Shown here in pieces: positions 1 to 5,095 of a stretch of DNA of 5,450 nucleotides (position 1 is its first letter; the number at the start of each line of letters is the position of its first letter). The stretch is from Chloroflexota bacterium (GTDB lineage Bacteria > Chloroflexota > Anaerolineae > Anaerolineales > Anaerolineaceae), in NCBI GenBank assembly GCA_021796375.1, contig JAJYJF010000189.1:1-5450 (forward strand), written 5' to 3'. The translations under genes and the position numbers were made by a program. The notes beneath the pieces were generated by a model. It was not told where the DNA came from. It searched no databases and worked only from the letters and a program-made list of their open reading frames with translations.

Positions 1-2
1 GG

Positions 3-71
3 AAAAAGCTTAACAAGAAGACCCGCGCCGAGCTGATTGAAATCTGGCGGCCGAAGGAGCTGGAAGGATAA
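3..71 (+). CDS. C-terminal tail of an unidentified protein (5' end outside the window)
   Basis: One frame stays open from the left edge to a TAA at 69-71 and encodes about 22 residues. They are rich in Lys, Arg and Glu (KKLNKKTRAELIEI, then WRPKELEG). The other two + frames hit stops at 11-13 and 34-36, so this is the best candidate for the end of a gene on the same strand as the CBS-domain gene that follows. The tail is too short to assign a family. A charged amphipathic end is all that can be seen, and it could also be chance coding. The 72-base gap to the next start has no AT-rich promoter-like sequence, so read-through into the next gene is possible. Confidence 0.35.
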   Translation, partial: KKLNKKTRAELIEIWRPKELEG

Positions 72-76
72 AAGTC

Positions 77-92
77 TTCCCGGGCCCGGGAA
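77..92. repeat. Perfect 16-base GC-rich palindrome after the upstream stop
   Basis: The sequence TTCCCGGGCCCGGGAA is identical to its reverse complement and starts 5 bases after the TAA at 69-71. As RNA it could form a 6-bp stem with a GGCC loop. No T-run follows, so it is not a canonical rho-independent terminator for the upstream gene. It may be a weak terminator, a processing or stability hairpin, or simply GC-rich chance. Confidence 0.4.
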
Positions 93-114
93 CACGGGCG
101 CGGCCGCTGGGGAT

Positions 115-135
115 GCCAGGTTCTGACTGCCTGGC
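115..135 (+). other. Small hairpin just upstream of the CBS-domain gene start
   Basis: GCCAGG (115-120) and CCTGGC (130-135) can pair as a 6-bp stem around a 9-base loop, ending 8 bases before the ATG at 144. The next gene has no evident Shine-Dalgarno sequence, so this structure would sit where the ribosome binds. Any regulatory role is inference, since a 6-bp stem is common by chance in GC-rich DNA. Confidence 0.25.
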
Positions 136-143
136 CGCAATCC

Positions 144-1478
144 ATGTCCGATACGCTGGTTGAAATCCTGCTCATCCTCCTCCTCATTCTGGCGAATGGG
201 GTGTTCGCCATGGCTGAGATGGCGCTGATTTCCGCCCGCAAGCCGCGCCTGGAACAGCGCGCCGAGGAGGGCGATACCGGCGCGCAGACCGCGCTGGAAC
301 TGGCGAGAACCCCCAACCGGATGCTCTCCACCACCCAGATCGGGGTGTCGCTGGTGGGCATCCTGAGCGGCGCGGTCGGCGGCGCCACGCTGACGGATCG
401 GCTCAGCCCGCTGATCGGCCGGGTGGCGTTCCTGGCCCCTTACCAGCACGTGCTGGCGCTGGCGGCTGTCGTCCTGGTGATTACCTACCTGACGCTGGTC
501 ATGGGCGAGCTGATCCCCAAGCGGCTCGGCCTGAACAACCCCGAGCGGGTGGCAGCGGGCATGGCCGGGCTGATGAAGTTCCTTTCCAGGCTGGCGGACC
601 CGGTGGTGCGCCTGCTTTCCGCGTCCACCGAATTGGGCCTGCGGGCGATCGGCGCCCATCCGCCGGACGAGCCCCCCGTGACCGAGGAGGAGATTCGCGT
701 TTTGCTCGAGCAGGGCACCCAGGTCGGCGTGATCCAGGCAGCCGAGCAGGATATGGTGGAGAGCGTCTTCCGGCTGGGCGAGCGCCGGGTTGACGCGCTG
801 ATGACGCCCCGCACCGAGATCGCCTGGCTCGACCTGGACGAATCCCTCGAGAGCAACCTGCGCATCCTCCAGGGCAGCCCGCATTCGCGCTTTCCGGTCG
901 GCCAGGGCAGCCTGGATAACGTGGTGGGCGTGCTGGCCATGAAAGACCTGCTCGGCCAGCAGCTGGCCGACCGGCCCATAGACCTGCACAGTCTGGTCCA
1001 GGCGGCCCAGTTTGTTCCCGAATCGACCCCGGCGCTCAAGGTGCTCGAGATGTTCAAACAGTCAGGGATGCCGATCGCCCTGGTGATCGATGAGTTCGGC
1101 GGCCTGCTGGGCATGGTGACCCTGACCGACGTGCTGGAGGCTATCGTGGGGGATATCACCCCCGCCGGGCAGCCGTTTGAGCCGCAGGCCATCCAGCGCG
1201 AAGACGGCTCCTGGGTGTTCGACGGCCTGCTCCAGATCGACGAATTCAAAGACATCCTGGATATCCCGGCGCTTCCGGACGAGGAGCGGGCCAGCTACCA
1301 GACCCTGGGGGGCTTCGTGATGAGCCAGTTGGGGAACATCCCGCACTCCGGGGATGCTTTTGAGTGGGGGAAATGGCGATTCGAGGTGGTGGATATGGAC
1401 GGCCGCCGGGTAGATAAAGTGCTGGTCAGCCCGCCCCGGGCCGCCGCGAGCGAGCCGGCTGCCGGCAAGAGCGGCTGA
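144..1478 (+). CDS. Hemolysin-family CNNM/CBS/CorC_HlyC-domain membrane protein
   Basis: The product has 444 residues, the usual length for this family (CorC/HlyC/TlyC-like, related to Mg2+ exporters such as CorC/MpfA and animal CNNM). An N-terminal CNNM (DUF21) membrane domain covers about residues 1-175. It has hydrophobic stretches near 5-27, 62-84, 102-124 and possibly 135-158, and the family motif GELIPKRLGL at 121-130. A CBS pair follows, the first beginning at MTPR (220-223) and the second at about 288-340 with VIDEFGG at 314-320. A CorC_HlyC transporter-associated domain lies at about 352-430, before a short Ala/Pro/Ser-rich tail. Such proteins sit in the cytoplasmic membrane and are linked to Mg2+/Co2+ efflux or homeostasis. 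The CBS pair senses nucleotides in some members. The name 'hemolysin' is historical. The ATG at 144 gives a proper N-terminal membrane helix, but no clear Shine-Dalgarno precedes it. Its 3' end converges with the glycosidase gene with 5 bases between stop codons. Confidence 0.93.
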   Translation: MSDTLVEILLILLLILANGVFAMAEMALISARKPRLEQRAEEGDTGAQTALELARTPNRMLSTTQIGVSLVGILSGAVGGATLTDRLSPLIGRVAFLAPYQHVLALAAVVLVITYLTLVMGELIPKRLGLNNPERVAAGMAGLMKFLSRLADPVVRLLSASTELGLRAIGAHPPDEPPVTEEEIRVLLEQGTQVGVIQAAEQDMVESVFRLGERRVDALMTPRTEIAWLDLDESLESNLRILQGSPHSRFPVGQGSLDNVVGVLAMKDLLGQQLADRPIDLHSLVQAAQFVPESTPALKVLEMFKQSGMPIALVIDEFGGLLGMVTLTDVLEAIVGDITPAGQPFEPQAIQREDGSWVFDGLLQIDEFKDILDIPALPDEERASYQTLGGFVMSQLGNIPHSGDAFEWGKWRFEVVDMDGRRVDKVLVSPPRAAASEPAAGKSG

Positions 1479-1483
1479 CGCGC

Positions 1484-2812
1484 CTATCCGGGGAAGAGGT
1501 TCGAATAGACCTCCGGGGCATAGCGGGTGACCATCGCGGAGGAGAGCCCGTTCTCGCGGCAGATGGCCGCGTACAGGTCGGCGCTGGGGCGCTTGCGGCG
1601 CGCCTGGGTCTCGACGTCCAGCTCCCACAGCCCGAATCGCTGCGACCAGCCGCGCTCCCACTCGAAATTATCCACCAGCGACCAGTGGAAATAGCCTTTG
1701 ATCTGCCAGTTGAAATTCACCGCCCGCCACACCTGGTGGACGTGCTGGGCCAGATACCGCGGCCGCATCCCATCGTTGGCGTCCTCCACCCCGTTTTCGG
1801 TCACCACGAGCGGCAAGCCGTAACCGTGCGCCCAGCGCAGCGCCTCGAACATCCCCTCGGGGTCGTTGGCGAGGTAGCCGGTGCCGCTCAGGTCGGCGTC
1901 GGCCGGGAAGAAGTTGCGCCCAAACGCCTGCAGGGGCAGCAGGGGGGCGAAGGCCACATGGTCGCGGGTAAAGTAGTTCACGCCCAGGAAGTCCTGGGTG
2001 TGAGCGGCCTCCGGGACGCGCACGCGGGAGGTGATGAAATCCAGCGTGCCGTCCGTAAGGGCGCGTGGGAACACCTGGTTGAACAGCCGGTGCTGAACCC
2101 CGGCGACCAGCCCGTCCAGGGGGAGCCAGCGGCGCGCGGGCACGAACCCGCGGTAGTGCAGCGCGATGCCGGCCCGCGCATGCCGCTGCAGGGCATGGAT
2201 GGCCGCGTACGCGCGGGCGTGGCCGCGCACCAGGTTGGCCATCACCCTGAAACCCAGCCCCATGTCGTGCTTCCCGGGCGGGAACTCACCGCTGATAAAG
2301 CCGGAATAGGTGTACACGTTCGGCTCGTTGATCGTCACCCATAAGCTGGCGTATTCCTGCAGCGCCTCGACCGCGCGGCGGACGTAGGCGGCGAATAGAT
2401 CGGGGGTCTTCTCGCTCTCCCAACCGCCCTGCTCGGTGAGCCACAGCGGATCGGTGAAGTGATGCAGGGTGATCAGGGGGGTCATCCCGCGCTCGACCAT
2501 CCCGCGGACGATCGTCCGGTAGTGGTCCAGGGCGGCTTCATCCCAGCGGTCGGGGGCCGGCTGGATGCGGCTCCACTCGAGGGACATGCGGTGCGCGTTC
2601 TGACCGGCCTCGGCCGCCCGGTCCAGGTCTTCACGCCAGCGCCCGCCCCACCAGTCGCAGGCCAGCCCGCTGCGCTCGCCGGCGTGGATGCGGCCCGGCT
2701 GCTCCTCCCAGGCAGACCAGTTGTTGTTGGTATTCCCACCTTCCACCTGATGCGAGGCTGTGGCGGTTCCCCATAAAAAACCGGTTGGGAAGTAGAACGT
2801 GGCTTGCGGCAT
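1484..2812 (-). CDS. Glycoside hydrolase family 1 beta-glycosidase (probable beta-glucosidase)
   Basis: The product has 442 residues from the ATG at 2812-2810, typical of GH1. It opens with the GH1 N-terminal signature (FPTGFLWGTATASHQVEGG, about residues 8-26) including the sugar-binding Gln22. The acid/base Glu163 lies in TINEP (161-165) and the nucleophile Glu339 in VTENG (337-341). HHFTDPLW (117-124), NYFTR (279-283) and the -1 subsite NFEW (382-385) are present. A Glu in NFEW fits unphosphorylated sugars rather than 6-phospho-glycosides. The HHFTDPLWL form resembles archaeal/SFR2-like GH1 enzymes more than the common HWDLPQ form. No signal peptide is visible, so the enzyme is probably cytoplasmic, cleaving terminal beta-glucosyl or beta-galactosyl residues from imported oligosaccharides. 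An in-frame GTG at 2830 would add six residues, but CGGAGGAT lies directly before the ATG, so the ATG is preferred. It is divergent from the alpha/beta hydrolase gene across a shared regulatory gap. The exact substrate cannot be read from the sequence. Confidence 0.95.
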   Translation of the reverse strand: MPQATFYFPTGFLWGTATASHQVEGGNTNNNWSAWEEQPGRIHAGERSGLACDWWGGRWREDLDRAAEAGQNAHRMSLEWSRIQPAPDRWDEAALDHYRTIVRGMVERGMTPLITLHHFTDPLWLTEQGGWESEKTPDLFAAYVRRAVEALQEYASLWVTINEPNVYTYSGFISGEFPPGKHDMGLGFRVMANLVRGHARAYAAIHALQRHARAGIALHYRGFVPARRWLPLDGLVAGVQHRLFNQVFPRALTDGTLDFITSRVRVPEAAHTQDFLGVNYFTRDHVAFAPLLPLQAFGRNFFPADADLSGTGYLANDPEGMFEALRWAHGYGLPLVVTENGVEDANDGMRPRYLAQHVHQVWRAVNFNWQIKGYFHWSLVDNFEWERGWSQRFGLWELDVETQARRKRPSADLYAAICRENGLSSAMVTRYAPEVYSNLFPG

Positions 2813-2814
2813 GG

Positions 2815-2822
2815 ATCCTCCG
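2815..2822 (-). promoter_or_regulatory. Shine-Dalgarno sequence of the GH1 gene
   Basis: On the - strand CGGAGGAT precedes the ATG at 2812, with 4 bases between GGAGG and ATG. It is the only strong ribosome-binding site seen in the window. It decides for the ATG over the GTG six codons upstream, because the GTG (2830-2828) lies before it. Confidence 0.75.
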
Positions 2823-2855
2823 GGTTGCACCCCCGCTGAAGAGAGCTAAAATAGA

Positions 2856-2884
2856 TAGACTGATTTTAAACAGGACTGCATAAT
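2856..2884 (+). promoter_or_regulatory. Candidate sigma70-type promoter of the alpha/beta hydrolase gene
   Basis: TAGACT (2856-2861, 4 of 6 to TTGACA) is followed after 17 bases by CATAAT (2879-2884, 5 of 6 to TATAAT). Transcription would begin near 2891, leaving a leader of about 13 bases before the ATG at 2904. It lies in the only clearly AT-richer stretch of the region and overlaps the opposing promoter. Assignment is by eye only. Confidence 0.4.
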
Positions 2885-2890
2885 TGTAAG
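2863..2890 (-). promoter_or_regulatory. Candidate sigma70-type promoter of the GH1 gene
   Basis: On the - strand CTTACA (complement of 2885-2890, 4 of 6 to TTGACA) is followed after 16 bases by TAAAAT (complement of 2863-2868, 5 of 6 to TATAAT). Transcription would start near 2856, giving a leader of about 45 bases that contains the Shine-Dalgarno sequence. Its -35 lies inside the operator-like site at 2884-2899, and its spacer contains the -10 of the opposing promoter. Confidence 0.35.
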
Positions 2891-2899
2891 CGCATGCGT
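2884..2899. promoter_or_regulatory. LacI/CcpA-family operator-like site between the GH1 and hydrolase genes
   Basis: TTGTAAGCGCATGCGT fits the catabolite-response/LacI-family consensus WTGNAANCGNWWNCAW at every specified position except one (G instead of A at 2898). The central CG at 2891-2892 and the TGTAAGC left half-site are typical of LacI-family operators; the right half is degenerate. The site overlaps the -35 of the GH1 promoter and the predicted transcription start of the hydrolase gene, a good position for repressing both. LacI-family control of GH1 genes is common, but no regulator gene lies in the window, so the binding protein is unknown. Confidence 0.45.
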
Positions 2900-2903
2900 G
2901 CCG

Positions 2904-3593
2904 ATGAAACAGACCCAGGAACAGGTTGCCAGGCCAACCGGGAAGAATATCCGCCTGAAATACCTGTCTTATGTGCCGCCGGAAGCCGGGCTGCAGCCAG
3001 CCGGGCGCCTGCCGGCAATCTTTTTCCTGCACGGGGCGGGTGAGCGAGGTTTCGCGCTGCAGCGGCTGCTGACCTACGGAATCCCCCGGGCGGTCGAGGA
3101 AAGCGCCGATTTCCCGTTCATCGCCATTTCTCCCCTGTGCCCGCCGGGCCGTTGGTGGCCGGATCTGCTCGATGAGCTGGAGCTCCTCTACGAGGAAGCT
3201 GCCAGCCGGTACCCGGTGGATCTGGAGCGGGTCTCCCTGACGGGGGTCTCGATGGGCGGCTTCGGCGCCTGGGCCTGGGGCGCCGCACATCCGGAGCATT
3301 TTTGCGCGGTAGCCCCGGTTTGCGGCGGCGGCACCGCAACGCAGGGCTTTCCTAAGCAGGTCCAGGCGCTGAAAGATACGCCGGTCTGGGCTTTTCACGG
3401 CGCGCTGGATACCGTCGTCCCGCTGGCCCTGTCGGAGAGCCTCGTCCGGGAGCTTACCGAGGCGGGCGGGAGCGTGCGCTTTACGATCTACCCGGACTTC
3501 GGCCACGAGGCGTGGATCCCCACCTATGCCAACCCCGAGCTGTATGCCTGGTTTTTGGAACAGCGCCGCGACCATCCCAATCCAGCAGGCTAG
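2904..3593 (+). CDS. Alpha/beta hydrolase, predicted esterase/peptidase-like (PHB depolymerase/prolyl oligopeptidase-type fold)
   Basis: The product has 229 residues from the ATG at 2904. It is a single compact alpha/beta-hydrolase domain. The oxyanion-region motif FFLHGAGERG lies at about 40-49, the nucleophile elbow GVSMGG at 114-119 (Ser116), the acid Asp169 in GALDTVVP, and the catalytic His201 in DFGHEAW, so the full Ser-Asp-His triad is visible. The HGAGERG form is typical of 'predicted peptidase'/phospholipase-carboxylesterase-like proteins, a group close to feruloyl and acetylxylan esterases and PHB depolymerases. No signal peptide is seen, so it is probably cytoplasmic. A GTG at 2898 would add two residues but lies within the operator-like site and has no better ribosome site; neither start has a strong Shine-Dalgarno. 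Being divergent from a GH1 gene, it may be a carbohydrate esterase that deacylates sugars before cleavage, but this is inference and the substrate is unknown. Confidence 0.88.
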   Translation: MKQTQEQVARPTGKNIRLKYLSYVPPEAGLQPAGRLPAIFFLHGAGERGFALQRLLTYGIPRAVEESADFPFIAISPLCPPGRWWPDLLDELELLYEEAASRYPVDLERVSLTGVSMGGFGAWAWGAAHPEHFCAVAPVCGGGTATQGFPKQVQALKDTPVWAFHGALDTVVPLALSESLVRELTEAGGSVRFTIYPDFGHEAWIPTYANPELYAWFLEQRRDHPNPAG

Positions 3594-3608
3594 CCCGGGC
3601 GCTCCGCC

Positions 3609-4484
3609 TCAGACGGCCTTTCCCCGCCGGACAATGGCGTCCGCCATGCGCGCCACCCGCACCAGGGGAGCGACGTCGTGCACGCGGATGATGTCCGCGC
3701 CGCGGGCGATCCCCACCGCCACGGCTGCCGCCGTGCCCTCCAGGCGCTCCTTCACCGGCAGGTCGAGCGTGTAGCCGATAAAACCCTTGCGGGAAGGGCC
3801 CAGTAGCACGGGGTAGCCCAGCGCGCGGATCTCCCCCAGGCGGTCTACCAGCTCCAGGTTCTGCTCGACCGTCTTCCCGAAACCGATCCCGGGGTCCAGG
3901 ATGATGCGGTCAGGATGCACCCCGGCGGCTTTGGCCAGCTCAACGCTCTCCATGAGCTCCCTGCTCACGTCCGCGAGCAGGTCGGCGTAGTGCACGCCGA
4001 CATAGCGCCCGCCCAGGCGCGCCTGCAGCTCGGCATCCGCCGGCCGGCTGGCATTGTGCATCAGGATCACCGGCGCGCCGGATTCCGCTGCGACCCCGGC
4101 CATGTCCGGGTCGGCGCGCAGGCCCCAGACGTCGTTGATCCACCCCGCGCCGGCTTTCAAGGCCTCGCGCGCGACGCTGGCCTTGTAGGTATCGACCGAC
4201 AGGGTGATCTCCAGCTCGGACGCGATCGCCGCGATCACCGGGATCACTCGATCCATCTCCGCCTGGTCGCCGACAGGCGTCGAGCCGGGCCGCGTGCTTT
4301 CACCGCCAATATCCAGGATATCCGCCCCGGCCGCGGCAAAGCGGCGCGCCTGCGCCAGCGCCGCCCGGATGGGATCCGCCTGTCCGATCAGCCCATCTCC
4401 GGAGAAGCTGTCGGGGGTCAGGTTGAGGATGCCCATGATGTAGGTTCGCTCGCCCCACGCGAGCGGAAAAGGAAGGTGCGCCAT
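3609..4484 (-). CDS. folP: Dihydropteroate synthase
   Basis: DHPS joins 6-hydroxymethyl-7,8-dihydropterin diphosphate to p-aminobenzoate, giving dihydropteroate in cytoplasmic folate synthesis; it is the sulfonamide target. The 291-residue product is a complete TIM-barrel enzyme. In order it has MGILNLTPDSFSGDG (17-31, with Mg2+/pterin-loop Asn21), DIGGESTRPG (58-67), SVDT (Asp98), IND (Asn117), LMHN (141-144), ILDPGIGFGKT (195-205, Asp197), GPSRKGFIG (229-237, Lys233) and RVHD (267-270). The SFSGDGL loop replaces the more common SFSDGG. All pterin and pABA residues I can recognise are intact, and context and composition match the neighbours, so this looks like the housekeeping copy rather than a mobile sul gene. 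It starts 24 bases after the folK stop, with only a weak ribosome site, so translation probably benefits from the upstream gene. Its 3' end converges with the alpha/beta hydrolase gene with 15 bases between them. Confidence 0.97.
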   Translation of the reverse strand: MAHLPFPLAWGERTYIMGILNLTPDSFSGDGLIGQADPIRAALAQARRFAAAGADILDIGGESTRPGSTPVGDQAEMDRVIPVIAAIASELEITLSVDTYKASVAREALKAGAGWINDVWGLRADPDMAGVAAESGAPVILMHNASRPADAELQARLGGRYVGVHYADLLADVSRELMESVELAKAAGVHPDRIILDPGIGFGKTVEQNLELVDRLGEIRALGYPVLLGPSRKGFIGYTLDLPVKERLEGTAAAVAVGIARGADIIRVHDVAPLVRVARMADAIVRRGKAV

Positions 4485-4508
4485 CTTAACCGGCCTGATT
4501 CGGAGGCA

Positions 4509-4985
4509 TTAAATTTTACGGACCCCGCCCAGCCCGCAAGCGCGGAGAAGCTCCCCCACGGACCGCCCGATGCCGGGAATAACCAGGCCCGGGGCCAGAT
4601 CGGCCAGCGGCGCGAGCACGAATGGCCGCTCGGCGATGTGCGGGTGCGGCAGAACCAGCTGCGGGGTTTCGAGCTGCAGGTCGTCGTAGAGCAGGATGTC
4701 GAGGTCAATCAGGCGCGGGCCGTAATGGAATGTGGGCGTCCGCCCCAGGTTGGTCTCAAGATGCTTGAGGTAAGCCAGCAGCTCGACCGGGGCGAGAGCC
4801 GTCTCGGCCTGCGCCGCCTGGTTTAAGAACACCGGCTGGTCGGTGTAGCCCCAGGGCTCGGTCTCGTAGACCGGGGAGGCCTGGATTACCTGGACTGCCG
4901 GGGGCAGGGCCGCCAGCGCGGCGCTCAGGTTGCGCGCGCGGTCGCCGATGTTGGTCCCAAGCCCCAGGTAGATGGTGTGCTGCAT
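4509..4985 (-). CDS. folK: 2-amino-4-hydroxy-6-hydroxymethyldihydropteridine diphosphokinase (HPPK)
   Basis: HPPK transfers diphosphate from ATP to 6-hydroxymethyl-7,8-dihydropterin, making the DHPS substrate used by the next gene. The product has 158 residues, the normal length. It shows the N-terminal YLGLGTNIGDR (6-16), the SPVYETEPWGYTDQPVFLN region (37-55), and the HPPK signature HYGPRLIDLDIL (87-98) with the two Mg2+-binding aspartates Asp94 and Asp96. The LPHPHIAERPFVL segment (112-124) completes the site. The ATG at 4985 starts directly with the first beta strand. A modest AGGG precedes it by about 4 bases. It is the first of a folK-folP pair; folB, often beside or fused to folK, is not in the window. 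Confidence 0.96.
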   Translation of the reverse strand: MQHTIYLGLGTNIGDRARNLSAALAALPPAVQVIQASPVYETEPWGYTDQPVFLNQAAQAETALAPVELLAYLKHLETNLGRTPTFHYGPRLIDLDILLYDDLQLETPQLVLPHPHIAERPFVLAPLADLAPGLVIPGIGRSVGELLRACGLGGVRKI

Positions 4986-4993
4986 ATCGCCCT

Positions 4994-4999
4994 ATTGTA
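4994..4999 (-). promoter_or_regulatory. Candidate -10 box of folK
   Basis: On the - strand TACAAT (5 of 6 to TATAAT) lies in a short AT-rich patch 8 bases before the folK ATG, embedded in GC-rich sequence. No good -35 stands at 16-18 bases (best 3 of 6). If used, transcription would start within a few bases of the ATG, giving a leaderless or nearly leaderless folK-folP message. This is a weak call based on one hexamer. Confidence 0.25.
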
Positions 5000-5047
5000 A
5001 ACGAAAAGATACGGCCCGCTCGAACAACCGGCTGGCGATCGGAATTG

Positions 5048-5080
5048 CCCCGGCTCGCGGGCCCGCCAGGCTTCCCGGGG
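5048..5080 (-). terminator. GC-rich hairpin after the HAD gene, possible non-canonical terminator
   Basis: CCCCGG (5048-5053) pairs with CCGGGG (5075-5080). The enclosed loop contains the perfect 10-base palindrome GCGGGCCCGC (5057-5066). The structure begins 15 bases after the HAD gene stop. No T-run follows on the - strand, so it is not a standard intrinsic terminator. It might slow or end transcription before folK, or mean nothing. The rest of the 110-base gap between folK and the HAD gene shows only the TACAAT box. Confidence 0.2.
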
Positions 5081-5095
5081 TTCGAGGAGCAGCGC

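Noticed and set aside
485..1255. A 256-codon open frame on the - strand inside the CBS-domain gene
   Set aside because: It is fully antisense to a well-conserved gene, is Ser/Arg/Pro-rich without motifs, and has no ribosome site or promoter of its own.
1685..2344. A 219-codon open frame on the + strand within the GH1 gene
   Set aside because: Antisense shadow rich in His, Val, Gln and Gly, with no family resemblance; the GH1 catalytic sites are read from the other strand.
2828..2830. GTG as the start of the GH1 protein (six extra residues)
   Set aside because: The strong CGGAGGAT lies downstream of it and directly before the ATG at 2812, and the extra residues add nothing to the GH1 fold.
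2631..3575. A 314-codon open frame on the - strand covering the hydrolase gene antisense, the divergent gap and the 5' part of the GH1 gene
   Set aside because: It crosses two real genes and their promoter region in other frames, and the product shows no domain. Both real genes have complete catalytic motifs.
3593..3600. GCCCGGGC palindrome between the hydrolase and folP ends as a bidirectional terminator
   Set aside because: It is only 8 bases, has no loop and no T-run on either strand; such short GC palindromes are frequent here.
3609..4484. folP as a mobile sulfonamide-resistance (sul-type) DHPS
   Set aside because: The gene pairs with folK, keeps the standard active-site motifs, shows no compositional break, and no integron or insertion-sequence signals flank it.
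3915..4826. A 303-codon open frame on the + strand running antisense across folP, the gap and folK
   Set aside because: It lies opposite two unmistakable genes in GC-rich DNA, and its product is a low-complexity mix rich in Arg, Gly, Gln and Asp with no recognisable domain. Long antisense frames are expected at this GC content.
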